Shown in pieces: positions 21,262 to 28,873 of a DNA stretch of 64,000 nt. The stretch is taken from contig VZQC01013813.1 of assembly GCA_009823505.1 (NCBI GenBank), forward strand, positions 1 to 64,000, written 5' to 3'. The translations under genes and the position numbers were made by a program. The notes beneath the pieces were generated by a model that searched no databases, was not told the DNA's origin, and saw only the letters and a program-made list of their open reading frames with translations. The DNA comes from Rhizomys pruinosus. Taxonomy: Eukaryota > Chordata > Mammalia > Rodentia > Spalacidae. The stretch's first letter is position 1; every line of letters begins with the position of its first letter.

Positions 21262-21779
21262 TTACATTGTATGAAATTTGCAGGTAAATGGATGGAACTA
21301 GAAACCGTTATGCTAAGTGAAGTAACACAGTCCCAGGAAAACAAACGATGATGTATGGTATCCCTTATTTGTGGATCCTAGCACAAAATCCTTATGTGTG
21401 AAGACCTAGTTTTGCCAGCACCAATTGTTGAGGATGATCTTTTTCCACCAGTGCATGTTCATGGCACCATTATCAAATATCAGGTGGCTAAAATTACATG
21501 CATTCATGTTTGGGTCTTCAACTATGTTATGTTGATCTATGTGTCTGTTTTTGTTCCATTACCAGGCTGTTTTTATGAGGGAGTAACTCTAGATAGACGG
21601 ACTGGTTCCCAGTGGATAAATTTGTGGGACATCTCTGCACACTAACTTGACTCAATAGACTTTAACATAAGTGACAGAATGCATGAAATAAAGTGAGGGT
21701 CTATGGCAGGGTGCCAATAGAGATGATTAAGACGCTGTATATGAAATACACAAAAATTCAATAAAATATACAAAAAACA
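21262..21779 (+). mobile_element. Rearranged L1 3' fragment (sense-antisense-sense)
   Basis: 21,262-21,400 is the sense ORF2 end (GCAGGTAAATGGATGGAACT, GAAGTAACACAGTCCC). 21,401-21,578 is antisense ORF2 (GCCAGCACCAATTGTTGAGG, ATCAAATATCAGGTGGCTAA, CCAGGCTGTTTTTATGA). 21,590-21,779 is the sense 3' UTR tail ending TTCAATAAAAT plus A-rich sequence. Confidence 0.75.
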
Positions 21780-21825
21780 AAAATAATGGATTATAGTTGA
21801 CCTCAATTTAAAAAGGAAATGTTGG

Positions 21826-22034
21826 AGCAGTGGGTGGTGGTGCACACCTTTAATCCCAGCACTGGGTACCTTTAATCCCAGCACTTGGGAGGTGGAGGCA
21901 GGCAGATCTGTGAGTTCAAGGCCAGCCTGGTCTACAGAGTGAGCTCCAGGACAACTGGGATTAAAGGGAGACACTGTCTCAAAAATACCAAAATAAATAA
22001 ATAAATAAATAAATAAATAAACAAACAAATAAAT
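21826..22034 (+). mobile_element. B1 SINE, plus strand, with target-site duplication
   Basis: A full B1 (GGTGGTGCACACCTTTAATC to GAGACACTGTCTCAAAAAT) with an (AAAT)n-type tail, flanked by the direct repeat AGGAAATGTTGG at 21,814-21,825 and 22,035-22,046. Part of the head (CTTTAATCCCAGCACT) is duplicated in tandem around 21,849-21,882. Confidence 0.96.
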
Positions 22035-22254
22035 AGGAAATGTTGGTTAAAGTGAAGTTACAAGAATATTTCTGGTCTCTGAGTTAAGCACTCTAGTGAG
22101 AAACCAATTCTCCCAATATTATTGCTATTTCCTTTGTGTTTTTTTTTTTTTGAGATGATATTTTTAATTCATCAGGACAAATAAAACAATCAAAACAAAG
22201 TCCACTGGTTTAATTTTGCTTCTTACACAGTGGCTATTATAACATTCTGATTCT

Positions 22255-22755
22255 ACACATATTCTATTTATTTTTATTTATTTTAATTTTTTATTATATT
22301 TTCTTTTATATTATTCCAAAATATGCATATATACACTCCAGACATAAGTCAAAATTACAAATTCTGAAAATAAACTATACGTTGATTCTTAAACACATTT
22401 AGAGAGTCACATTTTAACAGTAAATTTGCATGCAGGTATAAAGATCTGTAATTTACATTCTTTTTTTTTTTTATAATATGACTACATATCTCCCATCCAT
22501 ATATGGTAATTACGACATGTGAATATAAGTGGTAGTACAATTCTAGAGCCCATTTAGAGATTCATATTGGAATAGCATATTTGCCTTCAGATAAAATGAA
22601 ATACATTAATAAAAGGTTCTCATTTTGCCTGCCAACTGGGGATTTGGTGTTAGCATCCACAAATGGAAACCATTCACTGTTTTTTTCTGGGACTGTGTTA
22701 CTTCACTTAGCATAATTGCTTCAAGTTCCATCCATTTACCAGCAAAACTTTACAT
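22255..22755 (-). mobile_element. Young-type L1 3' UTR and ORF2 end, minus strand
   Basis: Antisense copy of the young-type 3' UTR (CCAAAATATGCATATATACA, ATTCTGAAAATAAACTATAC, AACAGTAAATTTGCATGCAG). It ends at the ORF2-end motif GACTGTGTTACTTCACTTAG and TTCCATCCATTTACC. An AT-rich insertion-like stretch lies at about 22,455-22,610. Confidence 0.7.
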
Positions 22756-23377
22756 AGTTGGGGTCCTTATTTTCCCTACTATGGACTAAGCCAGGCTAAT
22801 AGTTTGTATTCCTCCTTATTTTACATTATTTTCTGCATGAATAATCCAGTGTTCATTTAATATATATTTTTCACTTTATTATTTTTCCCTTTCCTCTCTT
22901 TAGTAGTACTAAAATTTCCCATCTTTACAGATGAATGTAAATAGTTTCACATCCAGTTTCATGTTCTGGACCTAATTTTCAGAAGTTAGTAAACATATAT
23001 GATCTTCAAGGACAAAGTCAGGAATTCATATATGAAGACAAAACACAAAATATGTTACTCATACTCAGGGAGACTTAATTAAACTCATGGGGAAAATAGA
23101 TTGATTTTTCTGCAAATGAACTCGGACAAAGAAGTGTGGTCCTGCTGATATGCTGACACTTAGCCTGGGACCATGTGTAATTTCCTCAGTGTGCAATTTT
23201 GAGAAAAGCTGAGGTGTGGGACATGCCTAGAGGGCTTGAGGAAGCAGGATGCACTAAGAGACAGAAGAAAAACGGGTTTGCAAGTGACAGCAGTTTTGTT
23301 TTTGTTAAAGCAACTTTTAAACTTTTTAAACCTTAAAATCAGAAGAAACCTTAGCTGTGTGTATCTGTGTGTGTGTA

Positions 23378-23419
<42 letters not shown>

Positions 23420-24171
23420 TATATATCTAGGCACATAGAACCCCAAATTCTACTTAACGGCAATTTGTAAGTTTTATTTGAAACGTTCATGTTTAGCATT
23501 AGAAAGAAAAAAATCAAACTGGAGATCATATTTTTCCGCTCCATATATACATGAATATGAAGCTATAATAATTTCATTTTACACTACAGATTCACAATGC
23601 AGTAATCTGTTGCATTTTCTAATTTTTCTGACAATTCATTTGAAGCCTTATTAATATTCATAAGTATGTCAGAAATAGAATGTCAGAATGTTTGAAGAGT
23701 CAACTCTATTAAATTATCCTCAAAATTTTCCACAAAGTAAAATGATAAATTAAGTGCTTTAAGGTCTTTTTTCTCTTTCTTCTGTTATCCTCTTTAGAAA
23801 GACAGCCATAGATAATGAAGCATGACTCTGTGCACATATATACAATATACTCCAATTTTATATTAAATGAAAGCCTAGAAAGGAAGGCATTAACAAAATA
23901 TAGGGCAGTTGGCTCCTGTAGCCAAGATTATTTTCCACACTGAGGAAATTTTAATCATTTTAGTTCTATGTATAAGTGAAAAATTATCCAGATTATTCTG
24001 TTTGATATACATCTTTATCAGTTTATACATTTTTGCTTAAATGACAAATACAAAAGATTTCCCCAAATGAGATAAAACAGAGCATAGCTGATGGAATTCA
24101 TTGTTTGTACATCTTGTGTAACTGCATTTATATTCAATGAAGCATATCTCTAAATGTGGGAGGTAAAACAA
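22756..24171. other. Unassigned AT-rich sequence
   Basis: No gene or repeat family is recognised apart from the (GT)n run inside it. Confidence 0.5.
23355..23419. repeat. (GT)n microsatellite
   Basis: Imperfect then perfect GT dinucleotides, about 65 bp, in unassigned sequence. Confidence 0.97.
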
Positions 24172-24190
24172 ACAGCATTTTTTTAATTAA
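24172..24190. repeat. Left target-site duplication of the split SINE
   Basis: ACAGCATTTTT followed by an AATTA motif recurs at 28,289-28,305 beyond the right SINE half, marking the original SINE insertion. Confidence 0.8.
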
Positions 24191-24350
24191 AAATTTTTTT
24201 TCATGAATGTACTGTCTGCATGTAGGTTTGTGCACCTGTGTCATGCAAGGTCATGGAGGTCAGGTGAGGGCGTTGGATTCCCCTGGAACTGGAGTTATAG
24301 ACAGTTCTCAGCCACATTGTAGGTGCTGGGAACCATACCCAGTTCCTCTG
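24191..24350 (-). mobile_element. B2/B3 SINE, minus strand, left part (3' end of element)
   Basis: Antisense SINE: CATGAATGTACTGTCTGCAT tail, GGAACTGGAGTTATAGACAG and GTGCTGGGAACCATACCCAG, then CCTCTG. At this point the provirus interrupts it. The remainder is at 28,235-28,287. Confidence 0.9.
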
Positions 24351-24741
24351 TGTCAGGTCTTAGTTGGGTCCTGTCCTGGAACCGACTGGCTGAGGAAGGG
24401 TAAGTGCGCCTCTTGCCTGTTCCCCCAGCCTCCTCAGTTCCCGGGGACACTCAGACGCAGCAGGGAGTCCAGTCAAGCAGGATCTCACTTTATTGCATGC
24501 AGGGCAGTGACTTATATACAAAACAGCCACAAAAGGCATTTAGGTGAGAAATCAAATGACCAATGTTCCTGCAGCCCCTCTGACCCTCTCGGGCAGATTG
24601 GCATACACGGCTGACAATTGTAATTCGTGCCGCTTGTCCTTATCTTTCCCCAACCAGAGGTTTTGGCAAACAACCTGGGTCTCTCCTCCTCTACCTCCCC
24701 TCAGTGCCATCTTGACCTGGCTGGCTGGGTGGGCCCCATCA
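24351..24741 (-). repeat. 3' LTR of the provirus
   Basis: On the minus strand it runs TGATGGGGCCCACCC to CTAAGACCTGACA. TATA-like GTATATAAG lies at 24,519-24,511 and a poly(A) signal AATAAA at 24,494-24,489, only about 20 bp downstream. The transcription start and poly(A) signal are therefore unusually close and R must be short. It is paired with 27,862-28,234. Confidence 0.95.
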
Positions 24742-24760
24742 GACTCCCCCTTTTTTCTTT
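24742..24760 (-). promoter_or_regulatory. Polypurine tract of the provirus
   Basis: On the minus strand, AAAGAAAAAAGGGGGAGTC directly precedes the 3' LTR. This is the normal position and composition of the plus-strand DNA primer. Confidence 0.9.
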
Positions 24761-24794
24761 TATGACCCACCTCTTTCTGAGATACAGGTGTGGC

Positions 24795-25693
24795 ACCTCC
24801 TCGGAGGTTCACCATTGAGGCACCTTATGTAAGGTTCACCTTATAGTATGTGGAAGTCTTTGGGTTCCAGCTGGTCATAGCGCAACCAAAGGGCCATGAG
24901 TTGTACCTCCCAGGCCTTTTCTCTGATCAGCCTGGTTAGCCTGTTAAAGAGGCAGGGCCCAAATATTCACAGGGATGAAATTATAAGGAGGAGGCCCATC
25001 AGCATGGAAATAAGAGTAGTCAATCAGGAGGACCAATCGAATAATTGTTGGTACCAGGTGGATCCCCTTTCTCTGCCTGTCCTCGATTCCCTTCTTGCCC
25101 TCTTCAGTGAATGTTACCTGAATGGGGTTGCAGTGGTAATTGGTGCATGCCCCATAGAGGGAGTTGCTGGCCCTTCTTTGTGTCTTTACCCTAGTGACCC
25201 AAATAGCTCCCTTGTACTCCACCCAATAGCCTGATCCCGTAGTCTCATACCCCCATGCCTTACAGTAGAAGTCTCCTGGCCCACCACAGTCAGATATCTT
25301 TTTTGCAGTCCGGTTACTCCCGGGACATACGTAAATGTCAGTGTCCCTAAGTGCTGCTCTTTTGAGGACAAGAGAACATCCCAGGGATCCAGGGTCCCCC
25401 ACCACTGGCAGGGTGCATCCCTTTTGTCCATTACATTCTGGCCTCCCTAGGTGAGCCGGGGTCCAATCAGCCACATCCCAGCTTCCTCGATCTATTTCGC
25501 AGAGATCAAAAAAGAGCAGTGGCCGCCATGCGAGGGGGAGGGTATCATTCGTGGTGCTGTTGAGGATCCCTCCATTGACGGGATTGGTCACCAGCCATGT
25601 CACTCTCTGCGGTTGATGGGGGTTTCGGTGCAGCACTCCTGTCACTTCTGCTGCCACCCATTCAGCCACCAGCAGACTCAGGAACCACGCCAT
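24795..25693 (-). pseudogene. env: env remnant: gammaretrovirus-type surface domain fused to a transmembrane-tail scrap
   Basis: A 249-codon open frame (25,693-24,944) begins MAWFLSLL with a hydrophobic signal-like start (residues 1-20). It continues into a receptor-binding-domain-like surface protein: FFDLCEI near residue 62, YVCPG near 121, CGGPGDFYC near 135-143, WGYETTGSGYW near 146-156 and CNPIQVTF near 188. NST, NDT and NRT are potential N-glycosylation sites. After about residue 215 the sequence jumps. A membrane-span-like and cytoplasmic-tail-like peptide (GPCLFNRLTRLIREKAW) follows in another frame, with a stop before it. The C-terminal half of the surface subunit, the cleavage site and the whole fusion ectodomain are missing, so the product cannot work as a fusion protein. 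Confidence 0.88.
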
Positions 25694-25734
25694 CTGTAAG
25701 CATTAAACCACATAAGAGCTTCTCAAGGCTCTGC

Positions 25735-26120
25735 AGTAAGTATCAATGGACAAGAAAATATATTTAGGTTTGCCAAAGGTGGTGAAGTGGGTGACATCTC
25801 TTTGCCAGAGGGCATTAGGTCTTAGGCCCTGAGGATTAACTCCTTGGGGTTGAAGTGGGGGTACACTAAAAAGGGTTGGCAAGATTTACGTGTTTGGACG
25901 ATTTTTTTCAATTCCTTTACAGGAACCTGGAGGAAACTTTGGTGTAGCCTTCTCCAATTTACATGGGTTAGCTCATGAAATTTGCAACTTTCTGAGCTGT
26001 TATGATGTTAGGCCCTGAGGCCAGCTGGTCTGCTAGGGTGTTTTCCATAGATAAGAAGCCAGGGAGGATCCAGTGTCCTCTAAGGTGCTGGAGATACATC
26101 GGGGCACTCCTTCCTTCTAA
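25735..26120 (-). pseudogene. pol: pol remnant: integrase N-terminal and start of core
   Basis: Minus-strand translation shows a His/His-Cys/Cys type zinc-binding region (HELTHVNWRRLHQ, later KSCQP) and then a [19 protein letters not shown] start of the catalytic core with KPKYIF and DTYCRAL. The frame changes at least once, and the core breaks off directly in front of the env start codon. Most of the catalytic core and the C-terminal DNA-binding part are therefore deleted. The type is class II (betaretrovirus-like). Confidence 0.75.
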
Positions 26121-26210
26121 AAGGTCTTAAAGCTCTACCGTGAGGGGGGAGATTGGGTTACTGTCAAGTCTAATGTGGGCTTGTGGCAAGTGGGGTAAAA
26201 GGTTAGTAAC

Positions 26211-26453
26211 TTACAGGCTGTTGGAGAAGAGGTTACAGGGTTCATGGATGAACTGCAGCGCCATCACAACTGCCAGCAACTCCTTATATTGGGCGGATCC
26301 TTGGCTTGGTTGGAATCTTTGGCTATTTGAGGCGGGACTGCTCCCTCTAAAGGCTACATAGGCTGACCCGGCTCTGCCTCCATCAGTGAAGATGAGCAGT
26401 GCATGCGGTATGGGTATCTCAGAAAGCAGGGTGGGGGGGGGCATTGTGAGCAT
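26211..26453 (-). pseudogene. pol: pol remnant: RNase H domain
   Basis: An 80-codon open piece contains LIFTDGGRAGSAYVAF (first catalytic Asp in TDG), AQYKELLAV (catalytic Glu) and NLFSNSL. In the last motif the usual Asp of the third catalytic position is replaced by Asn. It lies between connection-like sequence on the right and integrase on the left. The loss of the third acidic residue and the lack of a continuous pol frame make it inactive. Confidence 0.85.
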
Positions 26454-26465
26454 GAGGGGAAATTT

Positions 26466-26860
26466 CTATAAGAAGGTGGCCCACTTAGAGGGCCCAAAGT
26501 GGCAATCTACTTTCCCCATGAACCCTTCCAAGGAGATAGCCAGGTGAAAGTGGTTGTGGGCCGGCCATTCAATGTCTGATATCCTATGTGGGAGGATAAT
26601 GTGATGGGGGTCTGTCCCGTAATGCCTCTGCACCTGTGTTCTTCCCCGTATTGTGGCATCCGCCAATTGGTCTGTCTGAGAGTACCCGAGGCATACCTGC
26701 TGTGGATGTGTGTATCCATTCTAAGGGTCCCCCCTCTTGAGTAATTACTGCTGTAGTTAAGTCAGATCTCACAAACACCCATAGGGACAGAGGATATTCT
26801 TTAGAATATCTAGCCAATGAGCAGTCGTGCAAAGCCTCTTGAAAAGCCCTGAAAATCTCT
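26466..26860 (-). pseudogene. pol: pol remnant: thumb/connection region, broken frames
   Basis: Broken minus-strand frames (26,832-26,584 and 26,666-26,466) continue the polymerase protein after the thumb motif. They include peptides with HDCSLARYSKEYPLSLWVFV, PLEWIHT and ILPHRISDIEW. It links the reverse-transcriptase piece at 26,860-27,200 to RNase H. Several frameshifts are present. Confidence 0.65.
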
Positions 26861-27205
26861 CAATGTTCCTGTGTGATAGGGATCTCCTCCTGGGGACTCT
26901 TATCTCTCAGCAAGTCAAACATTGGTGTTAGGTTTTCTGTAGGGATAGCTACCCAAGGCCTAAGCCAGTTAATCTCTCCGAGCCGACTTTGGAGCTGTGT
27001 CAGAGTAAGACGCTCTGGCACTCTTATATCAGGCTTCACAGGACTGACCCTTGTAAGGCAAAGTTGGGTTCCCAGTACCTTGAAAGGGGGGATTTGTTGG
27101 AGCAAAGGCACTGAGAAAGAAAACTTACTACAATCCTCTGGGTGCAGGGGGATGGAGAAAAAACAGTCCTTAAGGAAGGATATATTACAAAGATGGGGGT
27201 GGCAA
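26860..27205 (-). pseudogene. pol: pol remnant: reverse-transcriptase pieces lacking the active-site block
   Basis: This is the C-terminal half of a 254-codon chimeric frame (27,624-26,860). It contains FLKDCFFSIPLHPEDC, as in the class II reverse-transcriptase fingers/palm. The frame then passes quickly into QQIPPFKVLGTQLC and the thumb motif LGEINWLRPW. The segment that should carry the YxDD catalytic pair is missing, so an in-frame deletion of roughly 100 codons has removed it. Confidence 0.85.
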
Positions 27206-27764
27206 CGGAGGAGCCAGGCGGCTGTGGCTGCCGTAGCTGCAGCTGCAGCTGCAGCTGCGGCACCAGTAGAGATCTGGTCTGCACCGACCAGGGGGCGCCG
27301 AAGCCCCCGGCAGCCGTGGCAACATGGAGCCACCTCCCCCTGTGCCTCTGGGGTACCTCCCCCCGCCAGCGCCTCCATCCCCTTGGCATGCTCTTTTGTA
27401 AAGGCTGCCCATTTCTCTTCGGTGTCCTTCTCTATCCTTCCCAAAGTTCTCCCCAAGGCTCCCTGCTCCAGGGGAGGGAGTGCATTCAGGTAGAAAGAGG
27501 TCCTTAGGGCCATAATGGTAGGGTAAAAGCCAAGGGGTGGATCAATGCCAAAATGCCTCTCCCTTTCCCTTGCCAGTTTCTCCACCCTAGCCCACGTTTG
27601 CCAGGAGAAGAGGTTGGCCCTCAAAATCCAAGGGGCGAGGGAGAAGATAGTTTCCCAAGTTTCAGAGCATTAGTCTCAGTTAACTCAAGTCCTCTAGATT
27701 GTAACATGAGGTGTAAAGCTCTCAAGGCAGGATCCTTCTTAGTTGAACTTGCGTTAACCATACT
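27206..27764 (-). pseudogene. gag: gag remnant: matrix-like region with alanine run
   Basis: A start codon at 27,764 opens MVNASSTKKD followed by a basic/leucine-rich matrix-like helix region. A one-base shift near 27,640 moves the continuation (RANLFSWQTWARVEKLARER) into the frame 27,624-26,860. Around 27,228-27,257 a GCTGCA repeat encodes a poly-alanine run, and directly after it the frame enters polymerase sequence. Capsid, nucleocapsid and protease are therefore deleted. The second residue is Val where a myristoylated Gly is usual in this family. Confidence 0.7.
27228..27257. repeat. (GCTGCA)n short repeat in the gag remnant
   Basis: About 30 bp of GCTGCA units encode alanines on the minus strand, at or near the gag-to-pol deletion junction. 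Confidence 0.8.
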
Positions 27765-27773
27765 TAGGGTCCC

Positions 27774-27779
27774 ACTTAC
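27774..27779 (-). promoter_or_regulatory. Candidate major splice donor of the provirus
   Basis: On the minus strand the leader between primer site and gag reads CCAGG then GTAAGT, a strong 5' splice site. It is in the right place to make spliced env message. Confidence 0.6.
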
Positions 27780-27841
27780 CCTGGAAGACCACTTGGCCTC
27801 AGCCAGCAGGCATGGGGTACCTTGGGAGTCCCCCTCTTCGA

Positions 27842-27859
27842 GCCCCACATTGAGCACCA
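27842..27859 (-). promoter_or_regulatory. Primer-binding site, tRNA-Lys(CTT) type
   Basis: On the minus strand TGGTGCTCAATGTGGGGC starts two bases after the 5' LTR. It matches the complement of the 3' end of tRNA-Lys with anticodon CTT except for C-to-T changes. This is the primer class used by several betaretroviruses and class II endogenous elements. Confidence 0.8.
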
Positions 27860-27861
27860 GG

Positions 27862-28234
27862 TGTCAGGTCTTAGTCGGTCCTGTTCTGGAACCAAATGAG
27901 CTGAGGCAAGGTAAGTGCAACGTTTGCCCATTCCCCAGCTTCCTCAGTTCCAGCCGGAAGTCCAGTCAAGCAGGATCTCACTTTATTGTATGCAGGGCAG
28001 TGACTTATATACAAAACAGCCACAAAAGGCATTTAGGCAAGAAAGCAAATGACCAATGTTCTTGCAACCCCCCTGACCCTCTCAGGTGGATTTGCATACA
28101 CAGCTGACAATTCTAACTCATCCCCCCTTGTGTTATCTTTCCCCAAGCAGAGGTTTTGGCAAACAACCTGGGTCCCTCCTCCTCTACCTCCCCTCAGCGC
28201 CATCTTGACCTGGCTGGCCAGGTGGGCCCCATCA
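27862..28234 (-). repeat. 5' LTR of the provirus
   Basis: Pair of 24,351-24,741 with the same TG...CA ends. GTATATAAG is at 28,012-28,004 and AATAAA at 27,987-27,982. Compared with the 3' LTR it lacks about 18 bp near 27,952 and has many substitutions, which means long independent decay since integration. Confidence 0.95.
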
Positions 28235-28287
28235 CTCTGCAAGAGTAGTTAGCACTCTTAATGACTAGGCCATATCTCCAGCCCCCA
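28235..28287 (-). mobile_element. B2/B3 SINE, minus strand, right part (5' head of element)
   Basis: CTCTGCAAGAGTAGTTAGCA through CCATATCTCCAGCCCCC is the antisense tRNA-derived head. It completes the left half at 24,191-24,350 once the shared CTCTG is counted once. The right SINE target duplication follows at 28,289. Confidence 0.9.
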
Positions 28288-28305
28288 GACAGCATTTTTG
28301 AATTA

Positions 28306-28856
28306 TGCATACACACAGGACTAGCTTTGTCCATGAATTGGTAGCAACATAAATAATCAGACATTTGTTTGTAAAGAGGTAGCATCTACTAATAGCTAGA
28401 AATATTCATTTTGGAGAAATAAAAGGCCATTTTGAGCTCCTGTAATTCTCTCCTCTCTGGCCCCTTTCCAGGTTCTTCTTATTGGTAATTTAGATATACA
28501 GATTACATTTCTCACATAGGTATATTGAAAGAGATACACTTCCTTGTGTATCTCAAATAAGTGATTCTCTAAGACTCATGTATTTCTTTCATCACAAGGA
28601 AAAATTTACCAGAAAATCTCAGAGAGACAAACACAGCTTCTCTAGCTTCAATTTATTTGGTTTGTGGTCTGTAAAGGGTATATCATCACTTTCTTCACTA
28701 TCTGCTCTGTTTTTGTGCACCTTCTGCTGCTATTTTATGGAGTTCATTAAGCTTACCTGGTAAAATGGCAACATTCTTCTTTCTGAGATCTTGAAAGTCT
28801 GGTGAACTTCACTGTGCTCATCTTCCCTTGATTTCACCAAGATATCACAGGCACAT
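28306..28856. other. Unassigned sequence
   Basis: No repeat or gene is recognised between the SINE/provirus nest and the next L1 insertion. Confidence 0.5.
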
Positions 28857-28873
28857 AAAGAAATGACAATGAG
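28857..28873. repeat. Left copy of a perfect 17-bp direct repeat
   Basis: AAAGAAATGACAATGAG recurs at 30,861-30,877 after an A-rich end. It is the target-site duplication of everything between. Confidence 0.95.

Larger units (their letters stand above)
24351..28234 (-). mobile_element. Endogenous retrovirus, complete two-LTR but internally deleted provirus
   Basis: A 3.9-kb minus-strand provirus with LTRs that start TG and end CA (391 and 373 bp). It has a primer-binding site next to the right LTR and a polypurine tract next to the left LTR. The 5-bp target duplication CTCTG sits at 24,346-24,350 and 28,235-28,239. Order from its 5' end (right): gag matrix piece, reverse-transcriptase piece without the YxDD block, RNase H, integrase N-terminal piece, env surface fragment, env tail. 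Pol pieces are betaretrovirus (class II)-like, and env is of gammaretrovirus type. At least four internal deletions plus frameshifts make every gene defective. The LTRs differ at roughly one position in ten plus an 18-bp indel, so it is an old insertion. Confidence 0.94.

Noticed and set aside
24207..24614. 135-codon plus-strand frame
   Set aside because: It spans a SINE and the LTR and is a chance frame.
26873..27507. 206- and 121-codon plus-strand frames
   Set aside because: They are opposite-strand shadows of the gag/pol remnant and the GCTGCA repeat.
27836..27861. Sequence like the 3' end of a tRNA
   Set aside because: It is the proviral primer-binding site. No tRNA cloverleaf precedes it.
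27553..28107. 184-codon plus-strand frame
   Set aside because: It runs antisense through gag leader and LTR of the minus-strand provirus and has no protein-like motif.
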